Source: Candidatus Ligilactobacillus excrementigallinarum
GTDB taxonomy: Bacteria; Bacillota; Bacilli; Lactobacillales; Lactobacillaceae
NCBI GenBank assembly: GCA_019114385.1
Contig: DXFP01000040.1
Coordinates: 1 to 37,488, forward strand
Direction: 5' to 3'
DNA length: 37,488 nucleotides
In this document: piece by piece, positions 16,142 to 29,066 of the stretch
How positions within the stretch are numbered: position 1 is the first letter of the stretch
How the letters are laid out: every line of letters starts with the position of its first letter
Program-made: the position numbers and the translations under genes
Notes under the pieces: generated by a model
What the model saw: the letters and a program-made list of their open reading frames with translations, nothing else
Databases searched by the model: none
Told to the model about the DNA's origin: nothing

Positions 16142-16257
16142 AATTCTAAAGGAAAATTATAATATTATAGCTGGCATTTTATGCTATTATAAATAATGAA
16201 ACTAATTTTTAAGATATAAAGTGTTGAGATAATAAAGATGGAGAGTAGTGAGGGAAA

Positions 16258-17406
16258 ATGACAGATATACTTTTTCCGGGTAGTACATTAGGAATTATCG
16301 GTGACAGTCCTAATGGTATTATGTTGGCGCGGGCTGCTAAAAGGATGGGATATAAAGTTGTTGCATATAGCAGATATGAGGAAAGTCCAACTTTAGCTGA
16401 GGCAGATGTTCGAATTGTAGGCAAGATGAATGATAAGAATAAATTGCAAAATTTTGCCCAACGTTGTGATGTAGTAACATACGAATCTGAACATGTGAAT
16501 TCTGAAGTAATTAAATATATTGCTCAATTTACGCGAGTTCCTCAGGGCAGTGATGCATTGGAATTTATGCAAGATCGTTTGTTGGAACGAGCATTTTTTG
16601 AAAATTTGAATGTCAATATTGCACCCTATGCAACAATTGTTAACTTAGATGATATTTATCAGGCAGTAACTTCAATCGGTTATCCTTGTGTATTGAAGCC
16701 TATTCAAAAAGGTCTGGGTAAAAGTCATCAACAAATTATTCGAAAACAATCTGATATTGCTAAATGTGCTGATATCATTGACATGGGAACTTATATTCTT
16801 GAGTCTTGGATTCCATATACAAAGGAATTATCAATCGTATTAACGAAGGACACAAAGGGGACGATTAATTTCTTCCCTGTTGTTGAAAATATTTATCATG
16901 ATCATGTGCTGCATGAATCATTAGTGCCTGCAATGGTCAACAATGATATTGAAGCTGAAGTGCGACGCTTGGCAACTAAGATTGTTCAAAATTTGAAATA
17001 TGTGGGCACGATGCAAATTGCTTTCTTCTTAACAGAGAGTGGTGCAATTTATGTAAAACGGGTTGTTCCTGGTTTACATGCTAGCGGTTATGTATTTGAT
17101 AAGGCAACAAATGTTACAATGTTCGAACAACATTTACGTGCTTTGGCTCAAATGCCGCTTGTTAAAACTGAATTGATGGAACCAACTGTTGCAATTACAA
17201 TTGAAAGTCAAGATCGGGATGCATTAAGTACACAATGGGTATTGAAAGATAATTGGTATTACAATTTCTTCCGTTATCCATTAACAATGCGCAAACAATC
17301 AACTGAAGGTTACTTGTTAGCATTAGGACCTACGATTGAAACTGTGCGGGAACAGGTTGAATCGACTGGAATTTGGGATAACAAACGGCAACAGGAAACG
17401 GATTAA
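16258..17406 (+). CDS. PurK-like ATP-grasp protein, probably catalytically altered
   Basis: 382 residues with PurK layout: N-terminal Rossmann segment (GIIGDSPNGIMLARAAKRMGY), VVTYESEHV, QDRLLERAFF, YPCVLKP, FFPVVENIYHDHVLHES, and a C-terminal domain. PurK makes N5-carboxyaminoimidazole ribonucleotide in purine synthesis. Here residues that hold Mg-ATP are changed. The family's first metal Glu is Ala255 (MQIAFF), and the INELAPRxHNSGH motif reads VKRVVPGLHASGY, so Asn and Glu become Lys267 and Arg268. The glycine loop RRGGYDGKGQ is IQKGLGKSHQ. No purE lies beside it. I infer a PurK-derived protein with another reaction or a regulatory role. Its terminator precedes pcrA. Confidence 0.82.
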   Translation: MTDILFPGSTLGIIGDSPNGIMLARAAKRMGYKVVAYSRYEESPTLAEADVRIVGKMNDKNKLQNFAQRCDVVTYESEHVNSEVIKYIAQFTRVPQGSDALEFMQDRLLERAFFENLNVNIAPYATIVNLDDIYQAVTSIGYPCVLKPIQKGLGKSHQQIIRKQSDIAKCADIIDMGTYILESWIPYTKELSIVLTKDTKGTINFFPVVENIYHDHVLHESLVPAMVNNDIEAEVRRLATKIVQNLKYVGTMQIAFFLTESGAIYVKRVVPGLHASGYVFDKATNVTMFEQHLRALAQMPLVKTELMEPTVAITIESQDRDALSTQWVLKDNWYYNFFRYPLTMRKQSTEGYLLALGPTIETVREQVESTGIWDNKRQQETD

Positions 17407-17412
17407 TAAAGT

Positions 17413-17466
17413 AAAAGGGTGTGAAAAGGATTTGGAAAATTTGTCCAAATGCTTTTCGCGCCTTTT
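17413..17466 (+). terminator. Terminator after the PurK-like gene
   Basis: A long hairpin. AAAAGG (from 17413) pairs with CCTTTT (17461-17466), GTGAAAAG (17421-17428) with CTTTTCGC (17452-17459), and TTTGGA with TCCAAA at the tip. A short T-rich stretch follows. It separates this gene from the pcrA operon. Confidence 0.7.
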
Positions 17467-17498
17467 GCTATTTTGTGCTTAAAATGTCGATTTTGATT

Positions 17499-17507
17499 TG
17501 ATATAAT
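17499..17507 (+). promoter_or_regulatory. Extended -10 promoter of pcrA-ligA-camS
   Basis: TGA followed by TATAAT (17502-17507) gives an extended -10. No good -35 is visible at 17 bases. The pcrA ribosome binding site follows at 17531. Confidence 0.55.
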
Positions 17508-17543
17508 TAAACTTGATTGTATCTTAAAATAGGAGGAAATAAA

Positions 17544-19775
17544 TTGGCTGTTAAAGATTTATTAGCAAACATGAATGATAAGCAAGCTGAAGCAGTTCAA
17601 ACTACTGAAGGCCCCTTGTTAGTAATGGCGGGTGCCGGTAGTGGAAAAACGCGGGTTTTAACTCATCGGGTTGCTTATTTAATTGAAGAAAATAATGTCA
17701 ATCCATGGAACATTTTAGCCATCACTTTTACTAATAAAGCGGCTCGGGAAATGCGTGAACGAATTGATCAGTTGATTGATGAAGGTTCAGAAGAAATTTG
17801 GGTTTCAACTTTTCATGCTTTATGTGTTCGGATTTTACGACGTGATGGTGAAAAAATCGGCTATTCACGAACCTTTACAATCGCAAGCGGTAGTGAACAG
17901 CGGACATTGATGAAGCACATCATGTCAGATTTGAATATTGATCCTAAAAAATATAATCCGCGTTCAATTTTAAGTGCAATTTCAAATGCTAAAAATGATT
18001 TATTGACTCCTGAACAATATGAAGAACGGGCTAGCGGAATTTTTGAAGAATTAGTTGCGAAAGCATATCATGAATATCAAACTCGCTTGCAACAAGATCA
18101 AGCAATGGATTTTGATGATTTAATTATGAAGACCATCGATTTGTTTAAAAAAGCCCCTGCGGTATTGGAGTATTATCAACGTAAATTTAAATACATTCAC
18201 GTTGATGAATATCAGGATACAAATGAAGCTCAATACGAATTAGTTAACTTGTTGGCGAAGAAGAACCGTAATATTTGTGTTGTTGGGGATGCAGATCAAA
18301 GTATTTATGGCTGGCGCGGAGCCAATATGGAAAATATTTTGAACTTTGAAAATGATTATCCGGATGCCACAGTTATTAAGTTGGAGCAAAATTATCGTTC
18401 AACTAAGACAATTTTGGAAGCTGCCAACAAGGTGATTGAACATAACGTTAATCGGAAAGCAAAGACGTTATGGACAGAAAATCAACAAGGTGAAAAAATT
18501 CATTATTACCGGGGTGATAATGATAGCGACGAAGCTTATTTCGTAGTTAAAACGATTAAGCAGGAGATGCAAAAAAATCATCGCCATTATCGTGATTTTG
18601 CAATTTTATATCGAACAAATGCGCAATCACGTAAGATTGAAGAAACCTTTGTTAAAGCTAATATCCCATATAAATTAGTGGGGGCACATAAATTCTATGA
18701 ACGAAAAGAAATTTTAGATATCTTAGCATATTTAAGATTAGCAACTAATCCACAAGATTCATTGAGCTTTGAACGGGTAGTTAATTCGCCCAAGCGCGGA
18801 ATCGGAGCAACTAGCATGCAAAAACTGCAAGACTTTGCTGATTTACATGGATTATCGTTATTTGAAGCCGCTAAGAATGTTGCTCTGACAGAGATTCGTG
18901 GTAAAGCATCAACCGAATTAGCTAAATTTGCTAAAGTCATTGAGCAATTACACGAATTAGAAAAAACAGAAAGTGTAACTGAATTAACTGAAGATATCTT
19001 GGAAATGACAGGATATAAAGCTGATTTAGAACGGACAAAATCACTTGAAAATCAAAGCCGCTTAGAAAACTTGGATGAATTTTTAACTGTAACTAAGCAA
19101 TTCGATCAGGGCTGGCAACCAGAAGAAGAGGACAGCGATCCATTTGCTGATTTCCTTGCTGATTTGGCATTAATTTCAGATCAAGATGATGTGGATGACT
19201 CAGATGAAGTGACTTTGATGACATTGCATGCTGCCAAAGGATTAGAATTTCCAATCGTCTTTCTGATGGGGATGGAAGAAGGAATTTTCCCATTATCACG
19301 AGCACAAATGGATGAAGATGAATTGGAAGAAGAACGGCGCTTGGCCTATGTAGGAATTACACGGGCACAAGAGGTACTTTACATTACTAATGCTTTGTCC
19401 CGGATGCTCTATGGTAAGCGGCAAATTAATGCTGCTTCACGGTTTATTACTGAAATCGGTGATCAATTATTGCAATCAGAAAACCAAGATAAAGATTATA
19501 TCAGTAATGGTTCAGCTGTACGAAAAACACGCGCACCATTTGCACGGAAGACACCTGTTTATCGTAAACCGGCTGGTACTGTTGATCGCCCACAAGGTAC
19601 AGGAGCTGATAAGAAAATTTGGAAAGTCGGCGATAAGGTTGAACATAAGGCTTGGGGCGAAGGAACTGTTGTTAAGGTAACTGGCAGTGGCGAAGATATG
19701 GAATTAGATATTGCGTTTAATAATCAAGGAATTAAGCGTTTGTTAGCTGCATTTGCACCCATTACAAAAAAATAA
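17544..19775 (+). CDS. pcrA: ATP-dependent DNA helicase PcrA (UvrD/Rep family)
   Basis: 743 residues from TTG at 17544, placed 7 bases after AGGAGG (17531-17536); an in-frame TTG at 17517 precedes the ribosome binding site and is rejected. Walker A AGAGSGKT is at 29-36, with motif Ia ILAITFTNKAAREM, motif II VDEYQDTN, motif III VVGDADQSIYGWRGA, motif IV EQNYRST and motif VI YVGITRAQ. The C-terminal Tudor-like segment (KVGDKVEHKAWGEGTVVKV) is the part that binds RNA polymerase in relatives. It unwinds DNA 3'-5' in repair and clears transcription-replication conflicts. ligA follows 14 bases later. Confidence 0.98.
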   Translation: MAVKDLLANMNDKQAEAVQTTEGPLLVMAGAGSGKTRVLTHRVAYLIEENNVNPWNILAITFTNKAAREMRERIDQLIDEGSEEIWVSTFHALCVRILRRDGEKIGYSRTFTIASGSEQRTLMKHIMSDLNIDPKKYNPRSILSAISNAKNDLLTPEQYEERASGIFEELVAKAYHEYQTRLQQDQAMDFDDLIMKTIDLFKKAPAVLEYYQRKFKYIHVDEYQDTNEAQYELVNLLAKKNRNICVVGDADQSIYGWRGANMENILNFENDYPDATVIKLEQNYRSTKTILEAANKVIEHNVNRKAKTLWTENQQGEKIHYYRGDNDSDEAYFVVKTIKQEMQKNHRHYRDFAILYRTNAQSRKIEETFVKANIPYKLVGAHKFYERKEILDILAYLRLATNPQDSLSFERVVNSPKRGIGATSMQKLQDFADLHGLSLFEAAKNVALTEIRGKASTELAKFAKVIEQLHELEKTESVTELTEDILEMTGYKADLERTKSLENQSRLENLDEFLTVTKQFDQGWQPEEEDSDPFADFLADLALISDQDDVDDSDEVTLMTLHAAKGLEFPIVFLMGMEEGIFPLSRAQMDEDELEEERRLAYVGITRAQEVLYITNALSRMLYGKRQINAASRFITEIGDQLLQSENQDKDYISNGSAVRKTRAPFARKTPVYRKPAGTVDRPQGTGADKKIWKVGDKVEHKAWGEGTVVKVTGSGEDMELDIAFNNQGIKRLLAAFAPITKK

Positions 19776-19786
19776 AGAAGGTGTGA

Positions 19787-22962
<3,176 letters not shown>

Positions 22963-22974
22963 GGGTTTTGAATA

Positions 22975-22983
22975 TGATAGAAT
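22975..22983 (+). promoter_or_regulatory. Possible promoter of gatCAB
   Basis: TGA followed by TAGAAT (22978-22983) forms an extended -10, 38 bases before gatC. The -35 is poor and no terminator follows camS, so the gat genes may also be reached from the pcrA promoter. Confidence 0.4.
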
Positions 22984-23020
22984 AGAATTAACGACTTGAA
23001 TTTGAAAAGAGGTTAGATTC

Positions 23021-23326
23021 ATGAACATCACAAAAGAAGAAGTGCGTAAGATTGCTTCATTATCGAAGTTAGAGTTTACTGAAGCAGAATTAGAAAAGTT
23101 TACGAGTCAAATTGAAGATATTATGAATATGTCGCATCAATTAAGTAAGATTGATACTGAAGGCGTTAAGCCCACAATTAATGTTACGGATGCAGTGAAT
23201 GTCATGCGTGAAGATGTAGCTGAGGAACCTACACCACGTGAAGAATTAATGAAGAATGTACCTGATCATGAAGATGGTTTCATTAAAGTGCCTGCAATCT
23301 TAGATGAAGGGGAGGATGATGAATAA
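23021..23326 (+). CDS. gatC: Asp-tRNA(Asn)/Glu-tRNA(Gln) amidotransferase subunit C
   Basis: 101 residues with the family pattern [20 protein letters not shown] and the C-terminal stretch [20 protein letters not shown]. GatC is a belt that wraps and stabilises GatA on GatB. AAGAGG is the ribosome binding site. Its stop shares one base with the gatA start. Confidence 0.96.
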   Translation: MNITKEEVRKIASLSKLEFTEAELEKFTSQIEDIMNMSHQLSKIDTEGVKPTINVTDAVNVMREDVAEEPTPREELMKNVPDHEDGFIKVPAILDEGEDDE

Positions 23327-24792
23327 TGGATTATTTAAAAAATGATTTAACTAGTTTGCACAAACAATTAGTTAATAAAGAAATTAGTGCAACCGAATTA
23401 GCCAAATCAACTTTTGACACAATCGAAAAACGTGATCAAAAGATTGATGCCTTCCTTGCAATGAATAAAGAAGCTACTTTGAAGCAAGCAGCCGCTATTG
23501 ATGCTCGAGGAATTAATGCAGACAATGTTTTAGATGGAATTCCAGTCGGTATCAAAGATAATATGGTAACTAAGAATTTGAAGACAACAGCAGCAAGCAA
23601 AATTTTGGAAAACTTCACTCCAATTTATAATGCAACTGTAGTTGAACGATTAGAAAAGGCCGGCATGATTGTTGCTGGTAAATTAAACATGGATGAATTT
23701 GCGATGGGAAGTTCAACTGAAACTTCAGCATTTAAGCAAACAAAGAATGCTTGGGATCAAACTAAGGTCCCTGGCGGTTCTTCAGGTGGTCCGGCAGCAG
23801 CTGTTGCCTCAGGTGAATTAATTGCCGCATTAGGTTCAGATACTGGTGGTTCAATTCGTCAACCAGCTGCATTTAACGGGGTAGTAGGCTTTAAACCTAC
23901 ATATGGTCGGGTATCACGTTACGGTTTGATTGCTTTCTCATCAAGTCTTGATCAAATCGGACCTGTGACACGCTCTGTTAAGGACAATGCATTGATTTTG
24001 AATGCAATTGCTGGTCAAGATAAGCATGATTTTACAACTTCTCCACGTGAAGTACCAGACTTTACTGCTAAATTAGGCAAAGAAATTAAAGGAATGCGGA
24101 TTGGTGTTCCTAAAGAATTTATGGATGTTGATTTACAACCAGAAGTTCGAAAAGCAGTTGAAAATGCAATTGCAACTTTTGAAAAATTAGGCGCAACAGT
24201 TGAAGAGGTTTCATTACCACATGCATTGAACGGAATCCAAGTTTACTATATTGTAGCTACTTCAGAAGCTTCATCAAACTTACAACGTTTTGATGGGATT
24301 CGGTATGGTTTCCGTGCAAAAGATGTTAAGAACTTGGAAGACGTTTACATTCGGACACGTTCAGAAGGTTTTGGAGATGAAGTTAAGCGTCGGATCATGT
24401 TAGGTACCTTCTCATTGTCTTCAGGACTTTATGATGAGTTCTTTGGTAAGGCAACTAAGGTTCGGACAATTATTTGTCAAGACTTTGAAAATGTCTTCAA
24501 AGATTACGACTTAATCTTGGGACCAACAACGACAACAGCTGCTTTTGGATTTGGTGAAAAGACAGATGATCCAATTGCAATGTACATGAATGACTTGTTG
24601 ACAATCCCAACCAACTTGGCTGGTTTGCCTGCAATGTCACTTCCAGGCGGATTTACAGAAAATGGTTTGCCAATTGGAATTCACTTGGTAGGTCGCCGCT
24701 TTGACGAAGCTACAGTTTACCAAGCAGGCTACGCTTTTGAACAAGCAACTGATTATCATAAACAAATGCCAACGATTGGAGGTCAAAATTAA
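23326..24792 (+). CDS. gatA: Asp-tRNA(Asn)/Glu-tRNA(Gln) amidotransferase subunit A
   Basis: 488 residues, amidase-signature family. The Ser-cisSer-Lys triad is visible as Lys77 (PVGIKDN), Ser152 (PGGSSGGP) and Ser176 ([10 protein letters not shown]), with the spacing known from staphylococcal GatA. It releases ammonia from glutamine, which GatB uses to amidate mischarged tRNA. Overlaps of one base at both ends give tight translational coupling in gatC-gatA-gatB. The first Ser motif is followed by Pro rather than Ser (SSGGP), a minor variation. Confidence 0.98.
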   Translation: MDYLKNDLTSLHKQLVNKEISATELAKSTFDTIEKRDQKIDAFLAMNKEATLKQAAAIDARGINADNVLDGIPVGIKDNMVTKNLKTTAASKILENFTPIYNATVVERLEKAGMIVAGKLNMDEFAMGSSTETSAFKQTKNAWDQTKVPGGSSGGPAAAVASGELIAALGSDTGGSIRQPAAFNGVVGFKPTYGRVSRYGLIAFSSSLDQIGPVTRSVKDNALILNAIAGQDKHDFTTSPREVPDFTAKLGKEIKGMRIGVPKEFMDVDLQPEVRKAVENAIATFEKLGATVEEVSLPHALNGIQVYYIVATSEASSNLQRFDGIRYGFRAKDVKNLEDVYIRTRSEGFGDEVKRRIMLGTFSLSSGLYDEFFGKATKVRTIICQDFENVFKDYDLILGPTTTTAAFGFGEKTDDPIAMYMNDLLTIPTNLAGLPAMSLPGGFTENGLPIGIHLVGRRFDEATVYQAGYAFEQATDYHKQMPTIGGQN

Positions 24793-26225
24793 TGAACTTT
24801 GAAACGACAATCGGACTTGAAGTCCACATCGAAATGCAAACAAAGTCAAAAGCTTATTCCCCAGCTCCTGTAGTTTACGGAGCAGAACCAAACACTAATA
24901 CTAATGTTATTGATTGGGCATATCCAGGTGTTTTGCCACAAGTAAACAAAGGTGTTTTGGAATATGGAATGCGGGCTGCAATGGCTTTAAATTGCGAAAT
25001 TAATCAAGATTTACATTTTGATCGTAAAAACTACTTCTATCCTGATAACCCTAAAGCATACCAAATCACTCAAAAAGATACTCCATTAGCTCATGATGGT
25101 TATCTTGAAATTGAGTTAGAAGATGGTACAAAGAAGAAAATCGGAATCGAAGAAATGCACGTCGAAGAAGATGCAGGTAAAAATACACATAATCCAAACG
25201 GCTATTCATATGTGGATTTAAACCGACAGGGCACTCCATTGATTGAAATTGTTTCTAAACCAGATATGCATTCTGCTGATGAAGCATATGCATATTTGTC
25301 ACGTTTACGTCAAATTATTAAATTTACCGGAATTTCAGACGTAAAGATGGAACAAGGTTCAATGCGTGCGGATGTTAACGTTTCAGTACGGCCAATCGGT
25401 TCTGATAAACCAGGTGTGCGGACTGAAATGAAGAACTTAAACTCTCTTGAACATGTTCGTAAAGGGATTGAATATGAAGAAAAACGGCAACGCGGCATCT
25501 TATTAAAGGGTGGCGAAATTGAACAAGAAACACGTCGGTTTGATGAACCAACTGGTACGACAGTATTAATGCGTTCAAAAGAAGAAGCAAATGACTACCG
25601 TTATTTCCCAGAACCAGACTTGCCAACTTATCATATTTCAAATGACTGGATGGATGAAGTACGAGCATCAATTCCTGAAATGCCAGATAAGCGGCGTGAA
25701 CGTTACATCAATGAATGGGGAATTCCTGCATATGATGCTAAAGTTTTGACACAATCAAAAGAAATGTCAGACTTTTATGAGGCAACAGTTGCCAAGGGTG
25801 CTGATCCTAAATTAGCATCTAACTGGTTAATGGGTGAAGTAAATGCTTACTTGAATGATAAACAAATTGAATTAGCAGATACTGCCTTAACTCCAGAACA
25901 TTTAGCAACAATGATTAAGTTGATTAAAGATGGAACAATTTCATCAAAGATTGCGAAGAAGGTCTTTAAAGAAATCATTACAAACGACACTGAACCTAAA
26001 GCTTGGGTTGAAGAAAAAGGCATGGTTCAATTATCAGATCCAGCTAAGTTGCAACCAATTATTGATGAAGTCCTGGATAATAATCAACAATCAATTGAAG
26101 ACTTTAAGAATGGTAAAGACCGGGCATTTGGTTTCTTGGTAGGAAATATCATGAAGCAAACTCGCGGTAAGGCCAACCCTAAAGTAGTTAATAAGTTATT
26201 AACTGAAAGCTTGAAAAACAGATAA
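24792..26225 (+). CDS. gatB: Asp-tRNA(Asn)/Glu-tRNA(Gln) amidotransferase subunit B
   Basis: 477 residues, opening [20 protein letters not shown] and carrying [14 protein letters not shown] and [11 protein letters not shown]. The C-terminal YqeY-like tail binds tRNA. It activates the mischarged tRNA with ATP and transfers ammonia received from GatA. Its presence suggests that the organism makes Gln-tRNA, and perhaps Asn-tRNA, by the indirect route. dagK follows 15 bases later. Confidence 0.98.
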   Translation: MNFETTIGLEVHIEMQTKSKAYSPAPVVYGAEPNTNTNVIDWAYPGVLPQVNKGVLEYGMRAAMALNCEINQDLHFDRKNYFYPDNPKAYQITQKDTPLAHDGYLEIELEDGTKKKIGIEEMHVEEDAGKNTHNPNGYSYVDLNRQGTPLIEIVSKPDMHSADEAYAYLSRLRQIIKFTGISDVKMEQGSMRADVNVSVRPIGSDKPGVRTEMKNLNSLEHVRKGIEYEEKRQRGILLKGGEIEQETRRFDEPTGTTVLMRSKEEANDYRYFPEPDLPTYHISNDWMDEVRASIPEMPDKRRERYINEWGIPAYDAKVLTQSKEMSDFYEATVAKGADPKLASNWLMGEVNAYLNDKQIELADTALTPEHLATMIKLIKDGTISSKIAKKVFKEIITNDTEPKAWVEEKGMVQLSDPAKLQPIIDEVLDNNQQSIEDFKNGKDRAFGFLVGNIMKQTRGKANPKVVNKLLTESLKNR

Positions 26226-26240
26226 AAGAAGGAATTGATT

Positions 26241-27275
26241 ATGCAAAAACGTTGTCGTATTATTTATAATCCGACTTCTGGCAGAGAGGCTATTAAAAAT
26301 GACCTTGTGGAAATTTTAAATATCTTAGAACGTGCAGGTTATGAAACCAGCGCTTTTGCGACAACTCCTGAAAAAGATTCTGCACGTAATGAAGCAGAAC
26401 GGGCTGCACGTGCAGGCTTTAATCTGATTGTGGCTGCCGGCGGTGATGGGACAATTAATGAAGTTGTGAACGGAATTGCCGGATTAAAGCAACGGCCAAA
26501 ATTAGGAATTATTCCAGCTGGAACAACTAATGACTATGCACGAGCATTGAAAATTCCACGGGAAAGTCCTGTTGAAGCGGCAAAGGTGATTGCACGTGGA
26601 GAATCATTGAAAGTTGATATTGGAATGGCTGGCGAAAAATATTTTGTAAATATTGCCGCTGGTGGTTCATTAACTGAATTGACGTATGTGGTTCCATCTG
26701 AAGTTAAATCATTGTTTGGCTATTTGGCATACTTTGTAAAGGGAGCAGAAATGTTGCCTGGTATGAAGGAAACAGATATGCATATTGAATATGATGATGG
26801 TGTCTTTGATGGCAAAGCTTCAATGTTCTTTGTGGCTTTAACTAATTCAGTGGGCGGTTTTGAAAAAATTGCCCCAGATGCCTCACTGGATGATGGTAAA
26901 TTTACGTTGATGGTTGTTAAGACAAGTAACTTGCTTGAAATTTTAAAATTGTTTACACGAATTTTAAATGGTGATCACGTAAATGACCCGCGTGTCTTAT
27001 ACGTGAAAACTTCAAAATTGGTGGTTAAACCGATTCATAATGAAAAACTCATGATTAATTTAGATGGGGAATATGGCGGCGATGCACCAATGAAATTTAA
27101 GAATTTGAAACAACATATTGAAATTTTTGCAAATGTGAAGGATATTCCAGAAAACGCTATTCAACAAGAATTAGATAAAGATGAGGATGCGCGCGAACGT
27201 TTGCTGCAAGGTGTGGAAAACTTGTCGCAAAAACAAGCAGACGATTCTTATTCTGTGGATAAACATGAAGATTAA
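26241..27275 (+). CDS. dagK: Diacylglycerol kinase (DagK/DgkB family)
   Basis: 344 residues from the ATG at 26241, 7 bases after AGAAGGA; an in-frame TTG at 26235 is too close to the ribosome binding site. The nucleotide motif GGDGTINEVVNG is at 67-78, with the phosphate-binding IPAGTTNDYARAL following. It phosphorylates diacylglycerol to phosphatidic acid, returning the diacylglycerol left by lipoteichoic acid synthesis to phospholipid. The C-terminus has a charged extension (about 40 residues). It is probably co-transcribed with gatCAB. Confidence 0.95.
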   Translation: MQKRCRIIYNPTSGREAIKNDLVEILNILERAGYETSAFATTPEKDSARNEAERAARAGFNLIVAAGGDGTINEVVNGIAGLKQRPKLGIIPAGTTNDYARALKIPRESPVEAAKVIARGESLKVDIGMAGEKYFVNIAAGGSLTELTYVVPSEVKSLFGYLAYFVKGAEMLPGMKETDMHIEYDDGVFDGKASMFFVALTNSVGGFEKIAPDASLDDGKFTLMVVKTSNLLEILKLFTRILNGDHVNDPRVLYVKTSKLVVKPIHNEKLMINLDGEYGGDAPMKFKNLKQHIEIFANVKDIPENAIQQELDKDEDARERLLQGVENLSQKQADDSYSVDKHED

Positions 27276-27292
27276 TTAGTGGATAAATTAAT

Positions 27293-27326
27293 GAGGTTGC
27301 GATTGAGAATGTCACAACCTCTTTTT
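27293..27326 (+). terminator. Terminator between dagK and rlmD
   Basis: GAGGTTG (27293-27299) pairs with CAACCTC (27315-27321), followed by five T residues. The arm sequence GGTTG/TGTCACAACC resembles the ends of the dispersed TGTGACA repeats. It ends just before the rlmD ribosome binding site, so rlmD must be reached by read-through or from a weak promoter I cannot see. Confidence 0.75.
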
Positions 27327-27347
27327 AGATTGAGGAGGGATTTAAGA

Positions 27348-28703
27348 ATGCAGACTCCAGTTAAAAAGAATCAACATTTAATATTAACGATTGAAGATTT
27401 AACTTATGAAGGCATGGGATTAGCTAAAGTAGATGGTTATCCACTGTTCATTGCCGGAGCATTGCCAGGTGAAAAAATCGAAGCGGTAGTAGTTAAAACA
27501 CGAAAAAATTTCGGTTATGCCCGAGCTTTGAAATACTTGACTAAAAGTCCTGACAGAGTGGAAGATAATCAGCAACAAGCGGGAATTACGCCGTTAGGAC
27601 ATTTAAAATATGCAGCTCAATTAAATTTTAAGCGTAACCAAATCCAACAATTATTGAAAAAAGCACATTTAGATCAAATTGAAGTTGAACCGGTATTAGG
27701 GATGGATGATCCATATCATTATCGAAATAAAGCTCAGGTCCCAGTACGTAAAATAAATGGGCGTTTAGAAGTTGGTTTTTACCGCAAAGGCAGCCATCAT
27801 TTCATGTCGTTGAAACATTTTTCGATTCAAGATAAGCGGATTGACGAAATTTTACAAACTGTATTGAACATATTGAATCAATTTAACTTATCAGCGTATG
27901 ATGAACAGACAGGAAAAGGTTTGATTCGGCATTTAATGGTTCGGCGCGGATATTATTCGCATGAAGCAATGGTTGTAATTGTTACTAATGGCGAAAGTTT
28001 TCCACATGGGGATAAAATTGCTGAAATGATTATGAATTCACAAAAAGATGTGCAAAGTGTGATTCAAAATGTGAATAACCGACAAACAAATGTGATTTTA
28101 GGACAAAAAGATAAGGTTTTGGCAGGAAAATCCACAATTACAGATGAATTAAACGGCTTAAAATTTGAAATTTCCGCACATTCCTTCTATCAAGTTAATC
28201 CGCAACAAACAGAAAAACTTTATCAACAGGCAATCCGCAAAGCAGGATTAACTGGAAATGAAACGGTAATTGATGCATATTGTGGGATTGGTACAATTTC
28301 ATTAACAATGGCCAAACATGCGAAAAAAGTTTATGGTGTTGAAATTGTACCTGAAGCAATTGAAGACGCAAAGCGTAACGCTAGTTTAAATAATTTAACT
28401 AACGTTGATTTTGAAGTTGGAAATGCAGAAGAATGGATGGCTAAGTGGAGTCAACAGGGAATCAAACCTGATGTAATCATGGTTGATCCTCCACGAAAAG
28501 GCCTAACATCGAGTTTAATTGAAAGTGCTTGTGAAATGCAGCCTAAGAAAGTAGTATATGTGAGTTGCAATCCAGCCACCTTGGTACGTGATATTCAAAC
28601 TTTTATAGAGCATGGATATTATGTAACTCAACCAATTCAACCAGTGGATCAATTTCCACAGACACCGCATGTGGAAAGCGTAACGGTGTTGGAGAAAAGA
28701 TAA
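27348..28703 (+). CDS. rlmD: 23S rRNA (uracil-C5)-methyltransferase, RlmD/RlmCD family
   Basis: 451 residues from the ATG at 27348, with GAGGAGG at 27332-27338; an in-frame GTG at 27279 would run through the terminator and is rejected. An N-terminal TRAM domain (about 1-65) is followed by a central domain and a SAM-binding fold (VIDAYCGIGTISLT, about 308-320). Catalytic Cys407 is in VSCNPATL and the general base Glu443 in PHVESV. The Fe-S cluster cysteines found in many members (CxGCxLQH-like) are absent: residues 71-90 contain no Cys. Gram-positive RlmCD methylates U747 and U1939. Which positions this one modifies cannot be told. Confidence 0.93.
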   Translation: MQTPVKKNQHLILTIEDLTYEGMGLAKVDGYPLFIAGALPGEKIEAVVVKTRKNFGYARALKYLTKSPDRVEDNQQQAGITPLGHLKYAAQLNFKRNQIQQLLKKAHLDQIEVEPVLGMDDPYHYRNKAQVPVRKINGRLEVGFYRKGSHHFMSLKHFSIQDKRIDEILQTVLNILNQFNLSAYDEQTGKGLIRHLMVRRGYYSHEAMVVIVTNGESFPHGDKIAEMIMNSQKDVQSVIQNVNNRQTNVILGQKDKVLAGKSTITDELNGLKFEISAHSFYQVNPQQTEKLYQQAIRKAGLTGNETVIDAYCGIGTISLTMAKHAKKVYGVEIVPEAIEDAKRNASLNNLTNVDFEVGNAEEWMAKWSQQGIKPDVIMVDPPRKGLTSSLIESACEMQPKKVVYVSCNPATLVRDIQTFIEHGYYVTQPIQPVDQFPQTPHVESVTVLEKR

Positions 28704-28719
28704 TTTTTAATTGAAAAAG

Positions 28720-28749
28720 ATTGTGCATCTAGAATGTGCAATTTTTTTA
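28720..28749 (+). terminator. Terminator after rlmD
   Basis: ATTGTGCAT (28720-28728) pairs with ATGTGCAAT (28734-28742) using two G-T pairs, and a run of seven T residues follows. Confidence 0.7.
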
Positions 28750-28751
28750 GT

Positions 28752-28779
28752 TTTACACTTTTTAATTTTTTGGTAGAAT
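28752..28779 (+). promoter_or_regulatory. Promoter of the nfeD-SPFH operon
   Basis: The -35 is TTTACA (28752-28757), then 16 bases, then the extended -10 TGG-TAGAAT (28774-28779). It lies directly behind the rlmD terminator. Confidence 0.6.
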
Positions 28780-28786
28780 ATTAATA

Positions 28787-29066
28787 TGTGTTTTAAATTA
28801 ATTGAAACACTTAAAAAGGTAAGTAAGTTAGTAATATCAATTCAACCCTTTAATAGTGTTTCTTCTGTAGGCAACACCTGTCATAAGTTATATTTTAACA
28901 ATCTGTAATGTTTTCTTGTATAGGTGAAAATCAATTCTTTTAATACACAAAAATTTATCTGGAAAAAACAATTTTGATGGAGTAAACTTAGATCGAATTG
29001 ACTGGAAAGTTATGCAATCAGAATCGTTTTTACAGTCATTTTACGCAAGAGAAAAGAGGGATAAAA
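28787..29066 (+). other. Long 5' leader of nfeD-SPFH, about 280 bases
   Basis: If transcription starts near 28786 the leader is about 280 bases, long for this genome. It contains small inverted repeats (GTGTTT with AAACAC near 28788-28810; GTGTT with AACAC around 28856-28878) but no riboswitch family that I recognise and no terminator. A second promoter closer to the gene is possible. Confidence 0.35.

Noticed and set aside
27279..27347. Longer N-terminus for RlmD
   Set aside because: It would read through the dagK terminator. GAGGAGG at 27332 fixes the start at 27348.
28786..28908. A 40-codon ORF in the nfeD leader starting at the predicted transcription start
   Set aside because: No ribosome binding site, and ordinary AT-rich composition gives such ORFs often. 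Not called a gene.
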